Shown piece after piece: positions 36,873-49,230 of a stretch of DNA of 64,000 nucleotides. The translations under genes and the position numbers were made by a program. The notes beneath the pieces are model-generated. The model ran no database searches. It worked only from the letters and a program-made list of their open reading frames with translations, and was not told the origin of the DNA. This DNA is from Epiperipatus broadwayi (Eukaryota; Onychophora; Udeonychophora; Euonychophora; Peripatidae). Numbering within the stretch: position 1 is the first letter of the stretch; every line of letters starts with the position of its first letter. The DNA lies in assembly GCA_028023455.1 (NCBI GenBank), contig JAQFVV010012418.1, positions 4,337,244-4,401,243 on the forward strand, written 5' to 3'.

Positions 36873-37149
36873 GAAATATTGTCAAAATCATTCTTTTCTT
36901 TATTTTTGCTGTAATATCTTATATAAATTTTATTTATCCAAACCATTTTGAACACTTTTTAGCAAAAATCTTTTATTATACATATATACACATACACCTA
37001 CATTTCGATGGAACTGCAGTCTTCTTCCAAGCCAATTTAGATTAAAGTAAACTGACTCTAAAGAAGACTGCAAGACAATTGAAACATAGATATATATGTA
37101 CAATAAAAGATTTTTTCTAAAAAGTATTCAAAGTGGTTTGGATAAATTG
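36873..37149. mobile_element. Hairpin element with ~100-bp arms and 14-bp target duplication
   Basis: GAACTATTAATTTA occurs at 36859-36872 and 37150-37163. Within, TTTATCCAAACCATTTTGAA (about 36936) and its complement near 37110-37148 bracket a palindrome. Its arms include TTTTTAGCAAAAATCTTTTA and the near-complementary GAAGACTGCA/TGCAGTCTTC pair around the centre. It has no coding sequence. It lies directly upstream of a LINE frame that resumes at about 37160, so it probably interrupted that LINE. Confidence 0.75.
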
Positions 37150-37697
37150 GAACTATTAATTTACTTAATTTATTGTATGGAAATGAGTCTTGGACACTCT
37201 ATCAACAAAATATAAAGGCATTAGAAAAGTTTTATTTAAGAATGCTCTATAAAAATTTAAATATGCAATGGCAAGATCAATATGTTTTTCAATTTCTGGA
37301 TATGATACTATAGAATACACTATTTGTAAAATCACTCCTTCATTGGATTGGACATGGTGTAGTTTTTATGGGTGAGATAGACTTTGGTTACAATATTAGG
37401 ATTATTATTTCAGATATTCTAAAAAAGTACAACATTGATTGTTTTCATTGGAATATATGACAGAGAATAGAAATATATTGAAGAGCTTAATTAGATATGA
37501 TGTTGAATAATTTTAGAAAGAAAACTTTTATACAGAAAACATTAAAAGACAGCACTCCAAATTATCAAATAAATAGAAAAATGGACCAGCTTATTTTATA
37601 TATGGACATATTTGTGATTAACAAATTACTTTGTGTAATCCTTGTAAAACTCATTTCTAGTTTATTATTATTATTTATCTTTTTCATGTTGAAATAG
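37150..37697 (+). mobile_element. LINE 3' end remnant (RT C-terminal region)
   Basis: Broken plus-strand frames give YGNESWTLYQQNIKALEKF (about 37175-37230), LRMLYKNLNMQWQDQY, HWIGHG (about 37343), DILKKYNIDCFHW (about 37415-37450) and MMLNNFRKKTFIQK (from 37497). These match, in order, the conserved C-terminal part of LINE polyproteins (ESWTLY...RxLxKILNIKWQDK...LRWxGHV...DTLK..NI...W). Stops interrupt the frame. It belongs to a different subfamily from the RTE copy at 16 kb. Confidence 0.78.
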
Positions 37698-38266
37698 GTC
37701 AAAGATGGCTTAATATTTCTAAACAAGAGATACTTTGACAATGTAATGACATTGATATTAATAATGAAAGTTGTTCGTTGCTTGTTATCCTTTTTGTGTA
37801 CTTTATTCTAATATCTTAATATTATTTCAAATAATATTTTTGAAAAAAAATCATTATAAAATAAATAAAGTCTGTTTTTCCCTAGGTAAACATACTGAAT
37901 TTCACCATATATATATATTTTTTGGAAGTCTGTAACTCTTCATTTATTTTTTATTTTACATGATAATTCAGAGAATATCCTAACTGACCTCATGATCTTT
38001 CATACTATTTTTTTGAATATTATGAAGTATTTAAATAAAATTTTTTTTACAGTCTATATCTCATTTCCATATAATAAATTTTGCAAAATAACATACCTAT
38101 GAACAACTAATCATATTGCTAGGATGAAATATCCTATAATTTTACAAGATAGATGAAGCAACAACATATTGGTGAAAGTCTGTGTTGTAATTCAGCATTC
38201 AAGTTTGCTTTTTTATCTAAAAAGCTAGAAATATATTTGATTGACATTCTCAAGTTGGTAGTGTTT
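37698..38266. other. AT-rich spacer, no gene seen
   Basis: AT-rich DNA between a LINE 3' end and a SINE. Nothing else supported. Confidence 0.45.
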
Positions 38267-38368
38267 CTTTTTTCATGTGTCATAGCATCATCTGGGAAGT
38301 GAATCCGCTAACCCGGGACAACTGCTTGTAAGGCAGCTGTGCTGACCTCTCGACCACCAATGCTTGCC
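38267..38368 (-). mobile_element. tRNA-Val-like SINE, copy 3
   Basis: On the minus strand it reads CAAGCATTGGTGGTCGAGAGG, then GCACAGCTGCCTTACAAGCAG (anticodon TAC), then CCCGGGTTAGCGGATTC, then GATGCTATGACACATG and an A tail (the T run at 38267-38273). The A and B boxes are both present, with a substitution in the B box. No convincing target duplication found. Confidence 0.85.
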
Positions 38369-40615
38369 AATTCAAATGCACTGAAGATTTCTTTTTCTAT
38401 TGTTAGTTGATAAAGCAACTGAGATTTTGGACCTTAATCAATTTAAGACATTATAAAAACATTCTTTAGATTTTTATTTTTTGAACTGGCAAAAATAACA
38501 CAGTTATATACTGTTACCTAATATTTATTATTACAATTAATTAATTATAGCTAAAAAACTGTAAAAAAAATTATTGTCTTTCTTTTCTAATGGTCAGATA
38601 GAAGATAATATGATCATATAGAATTTAAAAATCCCTGATAGTATTGCCTAGAAGAATGTAAATTTTTAGAAAGTATTTTAAAATGTCTTCTGACAAATTT
38701 TATTGATCAATATATATTTAAAATACGTGCATCTGTGTTATTATTTTTTGTTAGTTTGAAAAGCACACTAGATTTTTTTTTTATGTACGCACATAAAACT
38801 GATATTGTAGAAAATTATACAAAATAGGATATACTAAATCAAACATAATAAAACGTAGGATTTGAAACAGTTCTATAATAACTATTATGATAATTACATT
38901 TGAGATTATATTTAGCCAACAGTCCATTTAAAATATATGTGTATGCATGCGTGAAATTTCTATATGTTTAAAACATAATCAATTTAAAATTCATAAATGT
39001 TTAGTATTACAATGTAAACAAAAAATATTTATTAAAATTGAATTTATTTAAATAAAATATCTGAGATTTTTAAAGAGACATTATAAATTATTTAGTTGTT
39101 AAAATTAAATGATTTTAGAAATTTTTTTATCAGAATAAATTCAGACAATTTATAATCGAGTGCTATTGTGTACCATCATAGGAATGGACTTTTTTTTTCA
39201 GAAAAACTTAACAGGCATAAAGAGTTGTGGGTAATGGTGACTAATTAAGATACTAGCTGACCAGAGGCTATAAATATGATCCTTGACAAAATTAAATCAA
39301 TCTTTGTAAAACTATAGTGCATACAAGATAGGGTCAAATTAAATTTTAAAATAGCCATTTTTATATCATTTTATATGAATAGCCAAATAGACAAACTCAC
39401 TCTGAGCTTTTTGTTAGCTGAAAAATGTATCTTCTCTTCAAACTAAAATGGATAAACAACAACAAGGATTATCACTAAATGCTATTTTTTTTAAAAAAAA
39501 AAATCTAATTTACTATCTTCGATTATTAATGGAATTTTGGAAAATTATTTATGGGATCCTCATTATAACATCAATCAAATCATTTGTCTCTTCTTTCAAA
39601 ATAATTTTGAAATAATTTGTTAGAAACTATATGGATTACCTCACTATGGATTACTGAAAGTTAAAACTTTATACAAGATAAAGCTAAATCAATGTATAAA
39701 TTTGCAGCTTTGGAGAAAGTGCTTAACTATTAATGAAAATCAGGGAAGTTAATTTGGTCTACGAAAATGGTCTGAAACCATATAATAAAATAAATTGTGT
39801 TTAAACCAAAGGATTAGTAATCTACTACTTTTAAAATATGTGATAAATGCCACCCATAAGGATATTAGTCTACAAATGATTCTCTAAAGGATTAAATTGC
39901 TCTTTACATAAAACTACAATTCAAAGTCAGTCCTATAATAAGGGATTTGTGATTATGAATGTCATAATATGAAAATATGACAATCATCATAAATTTATCA
40001 GCAGACATTCTAAAATGGATTAACGTGTTAATTATACAATCCAGAATAGGATTACTAAATGTGTTTTATTAAATTGCTTAAAATCATTAAGTGTTACTAA
40101 GGATTTAAACCTATGAAAGGAATTATCTTGTGATTCTTATTTAATGTTAAGTGGAATGTTCTTAAAAATGTAAATATTTTCACAGAATAATTCTCAACTA
40201 TTTGTGAAAAAAGAATTATGTATTTGAGGAATCACTTAAATGATCTTTGTTTATAATTGTTGAATTACTTAGTTTATAGTTATTATTAGTGTAATAATAA
40301 ATAAATAATAAAATTCTCAAAATAACGTTGAAATATGAATGTATAGATAACAACTTTATATTATTATTAATGATATTAGTAAGAGTGTAATGTATGTGAT
40401 TTAAATTTTATATTGTAGTCAAATTGATTTAATTAAACTAACTTATAAACTTCATTAAACCCATTCATGTTAAATTGACTATATTTTATTAGTCCTTGAA
40501 TGCAGTCTCAAATTAATAGGTAGCTAAATAATGCCCATGAATTGTATAATTTGAAATGCTATACTATGCAATAAAGTAGTCTTATAGAATCAAGAAACTA
40601 AATTGTATTTGTTAG
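38369..40615. other. AT-rich stretch, no gene seen
   Basis: One weak exon-like segment (39200-39228) lies between a T-rich acceptor and GTAATG, but it is too short to support. Otherwise AT-rich DNA without recognised families. Confidence 0.45.
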
Positions 40616-40624
40616 TAGAGATAT

Positions 40625-40718
40625 TAAAACAGGCAAAACTCTCCATACAGTAGTGCCACTCAGTGCAAGCCAAAGTAATCAATGGATGCCAGAAGGCATG
40701 TGATGATGTGATGTTTAA
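40625..40718. repeat. 94-bp mini copy of the fold-back family with 9-bp target duplication
   Basis: TAGAGATAT lies at 40616-40624 and 40719-40727. The insert starts TAAAACAGGCAAAACTCTCC and follows one arm through AATCAATGGATGCCAGAAGG. It then jumps to CATGTGATGATGTGATGTTT, the opposite family terminus. It therefore has both family ends with almost everything between deleted. Confidence 0.85.
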
Positions 40719-40727
40719 TAGAGATAT

Positions 40728-43700
40728 ATTTCTAACTAATTATTTAAACTTTAAATAAAATAAGAAGCATAGCCAATTATTCTAATAAAAGATATACATG
40801 TCATAATGAATGAAGCTACATATTTTGTTTAGCATTAGGGGTACTAAGTAAATAATTTTGCTTACTCCAAAAGAGTTAAAAAACTAGCCAGCTTTTATAG
40901 ACTGAGGTTGATAATCTACTAATTATTGTTACAAAGATAATTAAGGATATTATGAAACACTATTACCCTCCTGTAAGTGAGATTAAGTTTTGACTTATTA
41001 CTGTTCAATCCTCTCCAATAGAGTGCCATGTCTTTGCAGCACTTTAGAATTACACACAGTCATAATCCAAGATTAACATATTTACAGAGAACAAATAATA
41101 ATATTTATTAATATTGTTATAGAATTTTGTTATTAAATTATGTTTATTATTTGTTTATAATTTTGTTATTTTGCTTATATGCTTGTTATTTATAATAAAT
41201 TGTTATATTTAAATACATCTATTTGTCATTATTGAAATCATCGTCTTGACATATTATTGAAATAAAAAATCATACTTCCAAGCTATTAAATTACATATTC
41301 ATTTTTTAAATTTATATACACCATTTATTATTACTATTGCTATCTGATATTCAAATTAGTAGGGTAGGATAATGTACAATAAAAAAACCCCTTTACATTT
41401 CTCATACCTAGAATAACTTAATGAATTTTAAACCTATACATCTATTAATTGAATGATTAAGGTTGATATAGTTAAAATAACACTGATAATTAATTAATTG
41501 AACATTATATTTAACTTAGACTGAGAGAGAGAGAGAGTTAAAATGCTAGCCTTATTTAAAAATGCATATTAATTGGTTTCAAAATAGTTCTTATATAAGA
41601 GATATCGTAATAGAATATATGTACTTAAGAATACAGTAAGATTATTATCGTACATCTATCTATAATAATGCCCTGAGAAATTTATTGTTCTTAAATTTTA
41701 ATACATTATTAAATTCTGAAATAGTTATTATAATTTATTTTATATGCAAAAATAAATATGCATTCATTTTAATTTACTTTTTGTAAACGCAACCAATATT
41801 AAACTCATTCCACCCAAAACGCACTCATCTCAATTGGTAGTTTTTTGCTCTTACTTGATTGCGACTTGAACTTTGGGTTACAATACATATTGTAAATCTA
41901 AAAGCAAAAGAGATAAAGTTCATTGTTTGAACTTTTAATGTGTTAAAATTAAAAACTCTGCTATCAAACCTATATTGCATTTTTATGAAATTATAAATAA
42001 ACTCTCCAAATTATTGTCATGCAAGTTGAAAATAAAATTGGAACTAAAACAAATTTTTGTTCTTATTTCAAATATCACAAATTTTCCACTAGCTGAAAAA
42101 TACTTTTTATCTTACCATAATGCAGCAGTTACTCTCAAACAATCCCAATATATGTTTTGATCAATTCAAATGCTTTAAACAAATTGATAATATTAATACA
42201 TAAGTCACACTTTTGTTTCCAATACTTTTTTTTTTTTTATATTTGCATGGCAATTGTAATCAATCTCATAAAATCTTTTAATTATAAAATACTTTATTAT
42301 AGCGAATAACACTAATATTTCATATTAATATTAATTGCTGAAATTTGTTTTGTCCTCTTTTTTTTAATATATAATTTGAAACAAAAAGGATATATCAAGA
42401 CCACTTGGTCCAGCTTTACAGATCTATCTATAAGTAAAAGTTGAATATTTATTGTCAAAATGTAAATGAATTAATAGAGTAACTTCATCATAATTGTGTA
42501 GGGAAAAAGATTCTGTTCTGATTTAGGATTACAATATTTTTTAGAACTAAATGTTACTTTTAAAGTCCAAAAAGTAATCTAATGTGAGTATGATTAACAA
42601 ATAGCTACTTTTTGTAATTTTAATCAACTATTCATTCTTAAATCTATTTATTAATCTTTTAAAGTCTATTTAATTCCTATATTGTTTATAAACCCTCCAC
42701 ATGATTTTTTTTTTTTTTTTTTTTTTAAAAACCGTTAATACTATCAGTTGTATCAGAGAAATAATCAGAATTCTTCTTTTCAGAAAAACCAAAAATACAC
42801 TTATTGATAATCGCAACATACTTTTTAAGAAAAAATTCCATGCCTCAATAATATGATAGTCTTAAAAATCCAAATTGTCAATTTTAATATTTAATTGCTG
42901 CAAAAATTTAGTACAAATAGCACTTACATCTAAAGAATGAACATTAAGTTTCTATCTATTCATTTGGAGCAGTCATATTATCTAACACCACTGTCATTTT
43001 AATATTTTATAATCTACTCAGCAATCTGCATCTATAGTATTGCACAATATTTTTTCATGTTGTTATTATATTATTATTTTGGGAAAAGTTGTATTCAAGT
43101 TGTTTTGCATTGCTTTTCTGTATAAATAAAATATTTGTAATAATGTATCCATGTTTTTACAAAAATTTAACAGACTACTTGAGTTTAAAAAGCCATCACC
43201 ATTACATTACATTCAATAACTTTGAACTTTATTTGCTATTCCTTTTTATATGTATATTTAAATATCCAACATGAAAAGAGTAATCTTTTATTAGTATTCA
43301 AATAAAAATACTATCTAACAAACAAAAAGCTTTCGTTTTTTTTTTAAATTTTTTAAAAACATCCGGTGCAGGTAAAATAGGCATAGATAACTTTCTCCAA
43401 AGAAATTTTCAGACTTTAGTTTTCCACGCATTACAAATTCCAAAAATAGAATATACAAATTTAGAAATTCTAAGAATAGGAGATACTAAGTTAGATCTCG
43501 CAAGAAATACATCTTGTAGATTCCTTTCAGTCACTGAATTGTCATTTAAACAAAAGCTTATCGACTACTCCCCTCCTCCCCCCCCCCCGGTATATGAGGC
43601 TATAGAAGTAGTAATCTGAGAAATATACCCAATTTATTTAATTTGAAAATAGTTTTCTAACCTATCAATAATTGTTCTGATTAAAACTAATTTTTTTTTG

Positions 43701-44432
43701 TTGTAATACAAAAATAAGCATTATTTCATATTGTTTTTCGAAATGATGTTAAAATCACTTTTTACATTTTCCAAATATACTGAAAGTTCATTTTAGCTTT
43801 CATAATATAATCTTTGTCTCTCTCTTTTTCATTTTGTAATTTAAAGTTTTTTTATATAAATATTTTCCATTTTCTATTTTTTGATGGTTTTACTTAACTT
43901 TAAAATAGCCATTTGAACATAATAAAAAACAATAAACCAGTTCTTTGGGATAATAAAAAAAAAAAAAATCAAAATTAATTTGAGTGAAGATAATAAAAAA
44001 TGTTAAATGTAATTATTCATATATAAACAAGCATTTCAAAGCAAGATAAGGGAAATAAATAAAATTATCAAATATAATTAAGATTTTAAAGTTGTTTTAA
44101 GATTTTTGAAAAATTATAAACAAAGACAGTTTAACAACCTAAAAAATACTTTAATATATATACTCAAGTTATGCAAATTTGTATATGATAGCATTTAAAT
44201 TATCCAAAATGTTAAATAAAATAAAAAGTTATTATTTAAATTTTATTTCAGGAACTATTTGTAATCTATATTTAAATTTAGTAAGTTGTATTGTGTGTAT
44301 ATATAGTGTTCTATTCTATAAGCAGGTCAAGAGAGCAGTGTCACACTCAACTCATCCATTTCTTCATTCTGTTCATAGTCCTGATCTCAGTTTCACTTAT
44401 CTTTTCCCATCAAGGTTAATATTTTTTCCTAT
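40728..44432. other. AT-rich stretch, no gene seen
   Basis: (AG)n lies at about 41522-41537. A GGGTTACAATACATATTG terminus at about 41876 is preceded by GGTAG and GCGACTTGAAC, a possible decayed tRNA-derived SINE (41820-41890). A T run lies near 42710-42726 and a C run near 43577-43588. ORFs of 61-104 codons have no recognisable content. Confidence 0.45.
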
Positions 44433-44626
44433 TAATAATGTTCATTCACTTCTAAAGAAAAGATTAGATTTATTTCATTTAAACAATAACTAGATGAGCA
44501 ATGCTTTCAACATAGAAGGTATGAACTCTATGAATATGACCTTCTAAGTTGACAGCATTGCTCTGTTAGTTATTGTTTAAATGAAATAAATCTAATCTTT
44601 TTTCAGAAGTGAATAAATGCCGTTAA
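44433..44626. repeat. Near-perfect ~88-bp-arm palindrome
   Basis: The left arm (about 44433-44520) carries TTCATTCACTTCT, GATTAGATTTATTTCATTT and AGCAATGCT. The right arm (about 44539-44626) is its reverse complement with a few mismatches, leaving a ~18 bp loop. It abuts the 3' end of the minus-strand RTE copy. No coding content. Confidence 0.85.
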
Positions 44627-44629
44627 TAG

Positions 44630-46740
44630 AATTACATAATAAAAGAAAAGAAGTAAATTCTTATAGAGTTAATCTTTTATGTTTTTTGTTTTTATTCACC
44701 ATTCCTTCTAAAATAACTTTCATTAAACTATTCCTTCTTTTTAGTACACATCCAATCCACCCTTTCTCTTTCTATCTCAATTTCTTCTGCCAATCTCTTT
44801 TTTCTTTCACTCTTTTCAAAACTTTCTCATTTGTTATTTTATTCATCCAACTAACCTTCTCCATTTTACTTCACATTCATATTTCAAAGGCCTTCACTCA
44901 TTGTCCACATTTCATATCTGTACAATAATACACTCTACACATAATTTCTTAATCTTTTTTTTCACAAAATATTTTCTTTCAATAAATGACATCTTTGTCA
45001 ATACTATCCTTCTATTATCTTCATCTTTCCTGCTTCCATCCTCAATCAACCAACTATCCAAGTAACTAAATCTTTTTATATGTTGAACTATCTCAACATT
45101 AAAATTAACTTGTATTTTTTTTTTTTTTTGTATTTTTTCCTATTCATAAACATTTGGTCTTCTCAACATTAACTTTCATTTCATATCCCATACTTACTTT
45201 CTCTAATTTATTCAGTACATTCTGTAGATTTTTTTTATCCAAGAGCCATATCATCTAAAAAAAATTATACATTTTACTATTGTAACACTAATATCAGCTC
45301 TTCCACAGTCCAAATATTTAACTATCATGACTTCTAAATAAACATTAAAAAAAAACAGGTGAAATGCAGCATTCTTGTCTAACTATACTTTTTATACTCA
45401 CTTTTTGTTATATATATTCCAAATCAATCTTCAAAATAGTTCTTATTTTTGAAGACGGTCATAAATTTGTTCCAGATTCTTTTATCAAATGCTTTTTCTA
45501 TATCTACAAAACATACCAATTTTTTTCAAGATAACTTTCTGCATACATTTTAATAATACCAACAAGCATCTATTGTACTTTTTTCACTGTTCCTCATCAA
45601 TTATCTTCCCACAAATTTTTTGATTCAAAACACTCAATAATAATATTTTCAAATCATGAGATAAACTTTTGCCTTATACTCTTCACTATTAGCATATCTC
45701 TTCTTTTTACTAATTAGAACTATTACAATTTTTAAGAAATCTTTAAGCCAAACTCTACTAATATCTATCAAATTGCACAGTCCAACAATTTCCTTCATAG
45801 AACTCCATTCACTCAGTCTTTCAAAAATTCTATAGTTATTGTATCAAATCCAACAGTTTTACCATTTTCTTTTTCTAACTGATATTGAAGATATTCTTTC
45901 TATCTTTTCAATATAAAATCTTCATCAATTAATCTCCTTCCATTCTAATTAGCTATTTCATTCATTAATCATTTCTTTCTTTTCCAAGTTTTATTTTTAA
46001 TTCCATTAAATATTCGATCATATCTTTTTGTCTACTGAAGCACTTCTATCTCTTTACATTTCTGTTCCAATTATTTTTTCTTTTGCCAAATCTGTTTCTC
46101 TTTTTAATTCATTATTAATTTTTTTATTCCATTTTCTCCATAGATCTATCTTTTTTCAACACATCTTTAGGTATCCAAAGTCATTTAACATTCTTAATTG
46201 AATAGTTTCTATTGTATTTTATTACCATTCCTTTTTTAATCCTCCATCAATATTTAACAAAATCATTCATATATTCCTCATATTTATCAATCCTCTTTAG
46301 TATTTTTTTTATATATGAATCCAAATCTTCTTTTTTCCATTTCCCTCAATTTATGCAAGTTCTATCTTACATATCTTTTCACCCTTTTTATTCTTTTTAT
46401 ATTCAATTTTAATTTTGTCATAACCATATTATTAGCATCAAGTATGAACTTTTAATCATATTCTTATATATAATCTATATCAATATGTAGTCTATCTAAT
46501 ATCTTCATTACCTGGAGCTTTTCATATACACAATCTTCTTGGAGGATTTTTAAACCAAGACTTTGGAATCATAAAATTATTCTCTTTACAAAATTCCACA
46601 AGTTGACTATCTTTTTCATTCCTTTTCCAATACTATCATTCCAACAATTTTTTTCATTTTTCATCATTATAATCTATCATCAACACAAAGTCTGAAAATT
46701 TCAGATTTTCTACTTAATAGTTATCCATTAGATAAAGTGC
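44630..46740 (-). mobile_element. Decayed RTE-type LINE, minus strand
   Basis: On the minus strand the fragments match the 16 kb RTE copy and extend further 5'. Endonuclease-like remnants include LVEFCKENN and NPPRR at about 46600-46540, typical of the RTE/BovB endonuclease. FVDIEKAFDK lies near 45520-45490. Then comes YLDCGRADI followed by a damaged DDMAL motif (45257-45243). RFSYLDSWLIEDG lies near 45085-45045, the equivalent of RYLGCWLSEDG. MEKVSWMNKITNEKVLKRV lies near 44865-44810, and GWIGC...LEGMV near 44755-44695. Many stops and indels make it far older than the plus-strand copy. Confidence 0.82.
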
Positions 46741-46950
46741 TGGGCTTGACCTAGTATTTTAAATCCAATGCTTGAATATCCTAGCACCTCACTGAGGAAG
46801 CTAGTAGCAGAAACTGGTCTGAGGTTGGGGATATTCTGAAAAGTTTGTTCAGAGATATTTGCAAGCTCATTATATAACATTTGTAATACAAGCTTGTTAA
46901 ATTAGGTCATGTGATAAATGACTTGATTTCTTTGTGTGTGTATATATATA
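46741..46950. other. Spacer with a GC-richer patch
   Basis: About 46735-46860 (CTGGGCTTGACC, CCTAGCACCTCACTGAGG, ACTGGTCTGAGGTTGGGG) is less AT-rich. It has the flavour of the fold-back family (CACTGA...GAAACTGGTCTG), but too little matches to call it a copy. Confidence 0.35.
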
Positions 46951-47481
46951 TATCAACAAATTAAAAATCCTTTTTCTTTTCAAAAACTTTATTTTTTAAT
47001 ATCAATGCTGAACATATTTATATATATATTTATATAATACAAAACTCCAATGTTTCATCTGTTTTTATCTTCATGCAGTCATTTTCAAGGATTTGCAACA
47101 ACAATATGAAATACATATTTATAAATAAACCTCAATTACATAAACATCTTCATCTTACATCAGCAGAAACAGTAACAAACATAGTAAACATACATAATTA
47201 TATTTTACTTACATCGCTCTCCCACTACTATTTTTTATTACTCTTTCTTTTACATTATTTAATTACAAATCTGTCTTAAAATCATCCAAGAAACTTTTTA
47301 TATAAATTTAAAAACCAACCCTAATTTCAAATAACCTCCCCCTTTTTTAAAATCTTATCTAAAACCCAGCTCAAAAACAGTTGAAATGTTGGAGTTTTGT
47401 ATTATATAAATATATGTTCAGTATTGATATTAAAAAATAAAGTTTTTGAAAAGAAAAAGAAGGATTTTTAATTTGACGATA
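46951..47481. repeat. Inverted repeat with ~110-bp arms
   Basis: The left arm (46951 to about 47067) and right arm (about 47373-47481) are reverse complements with few differences. They share AATTAAAAATCC, CTTTTCAAAAACTTTATTTT, ATACAAAACTCCAA and a TTTCA(T/A)CTGTTTTT inner end. The ~300 bp between them has a 68-codon ORF (47073-47279) of low complexity. It is probably a non-autonomous hairpin element. Ends are near TATCAACAAATT, and no clear target duplication was found. Confidence 0.82.
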
Positions 47482-47611
47482 TTTTTGTAGAACATATATA
47501 TTTTAAAAGAAAAAGGGATTGTACATTTGCTGTGTTATAATATATGATATATATTAATTCTAAAATTCTTACAGGTAAATGAATTCATAGTATTATTTCC
47601 AGGAATTTCTG

Positions 47612-47727
47612 TGTAATACAAATATAATAGCTAAATAGCTGACATTTCAGTATAATAACAAGTACTTTCCTCAGAGCTTCTTTTTTTTTGAAATGTCAGC
47701 TATTTAGCTTTTGTATTTTTATTACAT
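47612..47727. repeat. Small hairpin, ~38-bp arms
   Basis: TAGCTAAATAGCTGACATTTCA (about 47629-47650) pairs with TGAAATGTCAGCTATTTAGC (47689-47708), with the flanking GTAATACAAA and TTTGTATTTTTATTAC also pairing. The loop is about 38 bp. Confidence 0.75.
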
Positions 47728-49183
47728 GAAAGCTCTTGGCAATAATATTATAAATATATATTACTAATGTAAAAGTTTAAAAAAGTTTGATTGATATAGG
47801 GTTTCTAAAATATCAACTCGTAATGGCTTTTTTTTTTCAATTCACTATCTTTATGTATATATATATATAGATAAGGTTACAAGTTTAAAAAGTTTGATCA
47901 ACATAGCTACTAAAAAGTTGGGTATTATGCATTTCTTTTATAAAATTTTGAAGTTATATAAATATTAATAAATTAATTTTAGATACACAAAATATTTTGA
48001 CTAGTATGCCAACTAGAGAAGTTATGCATATGATCATTAACTCGGTAATATTTTATAATATTCTATAGAGGAATTATTAACATTTGTGGAAAAATGCTAG
48101 AAAAGCTTTTATCATGAAAGATATTTATGAGTGTTTTCTCTTTACATATATATACATTGATATGAAGATTTTCACAGATTACAGATATAAATTATATATT
48201 TTGTGGGTTTATTCTTGTCAGATTTTGACCATAATGCTATACACACTGGTTTATAACAACATTAGAGTTCTACCAATAGAAAAAAAATAGGTATATGAAA
48301 TTGAAACAATAAAATAAAAGTCAGAAAATCTTCAGAATAATGTTTTTAAAAAATTCTTCCAAATAGGAGGAGGTTTGCATATGTCATCACATGCAAATTT
48401 CCATCATCATGTTTATTAATACAATTTGGTCTTTTTAGGATATCAATCAAAATGGGTAGTTTCGATTAGCTTGCTGCAATCATTGCCATAATTATTTTAA
48501 CTTTATTAATTATTATAACACTTTAGGTTTGTTATTTCTTAAAGATTAGCAAACGTTATATTTATATTGAGTTTTTGAATTCAAGTTAATTTTAAAAAAA
48601 TATTATGATTACAAGATATAAATAAAAGATTTTTTTAAATAAAAAAAATAGTAGATAAAAGCAATTTTCAATGTTCAATTTATTTAATTCAAATCTTTTA
48701 TTTATATTGTATTCATTTTTAAATATAATGTTCACTAAACCTAAAGTGATACTTTACAAGCAATGAAAAAATAATCACAAAATTATAATAATTATAGAAA
48801 ATGATTACATCACAGCAGCGATAATCCCAAAGTACCTTAAAATCATACATGGATGAATTTGCAAAATATATTATTTAAATATATATATAATGAGTAAGCT
48901 AAATACTGTTTTTAATATTTTCAGAATAAAATCCAATCTTTAATTTACTTTAAATTACACAAATCCATGTGCATGATAAGTTTATTGATTAGTAGCAGTG
49001 CTGACACGATACCTATTTGACTGTGAAACAGTTATCTCAGTTCTTCTGGACATTTCATTTATGGAGCATTTATATTTCTATGTAATTACAGTATATATAT
49101 ATTTCTATGTAATTACAGTATATATATATGGGTGTGTATTTATACATCTTGTTTATTGTTATTTTTCTAATTACTTATCTCAG
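47728..49183. other. AT-rich stretch, candidate intron 3' part
   Basis: No gene. A tandem duplication of about 27 bp (TTTCTATGTAATTACAG plus TATATATA) lies at 49074-49128. The stretch ends in a good acceptor, TTTTTCTAATTACTTATCTCAG (about 49162-49183). Confidence 0.45.
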
Positions 49184-49230
49184 AAAATGGACATTTTTTC
49201 AAAGAGATATAGACAATTGCTTAGATATTG
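49184..49230 (+). other. Candidate 47-nt coding exon of an unidentified gene
   Basis: It lies between the acceptor TTACTTATCTCAG and the strong donor TTG / GTAAGTCATGG. In the frame that leaves one base at the 3' end it reads KWTFFQRDIDNCLDI. That base (G) plus the first two bases (GT) of the candidate exon at 62197 make GGT, Gly, giving ...DNCLDI-G-RFGGYPYG... across the junction with no stop. A second frame (KMDIFSKRYRQLLRY) is open but runs into a stop if joined to 62197. It does not join in phase to the ATG-containing frame of 7632-7676, so an exon would be missing between them. Confidence 0.35.

Noticed and set aside
39200-39228. 29-nt exon-like segment between TTTTTTTTCAG and GTAATG
   Set aside because: Too short, weak donor, and its frames cannot be tied to the other candidate exons.
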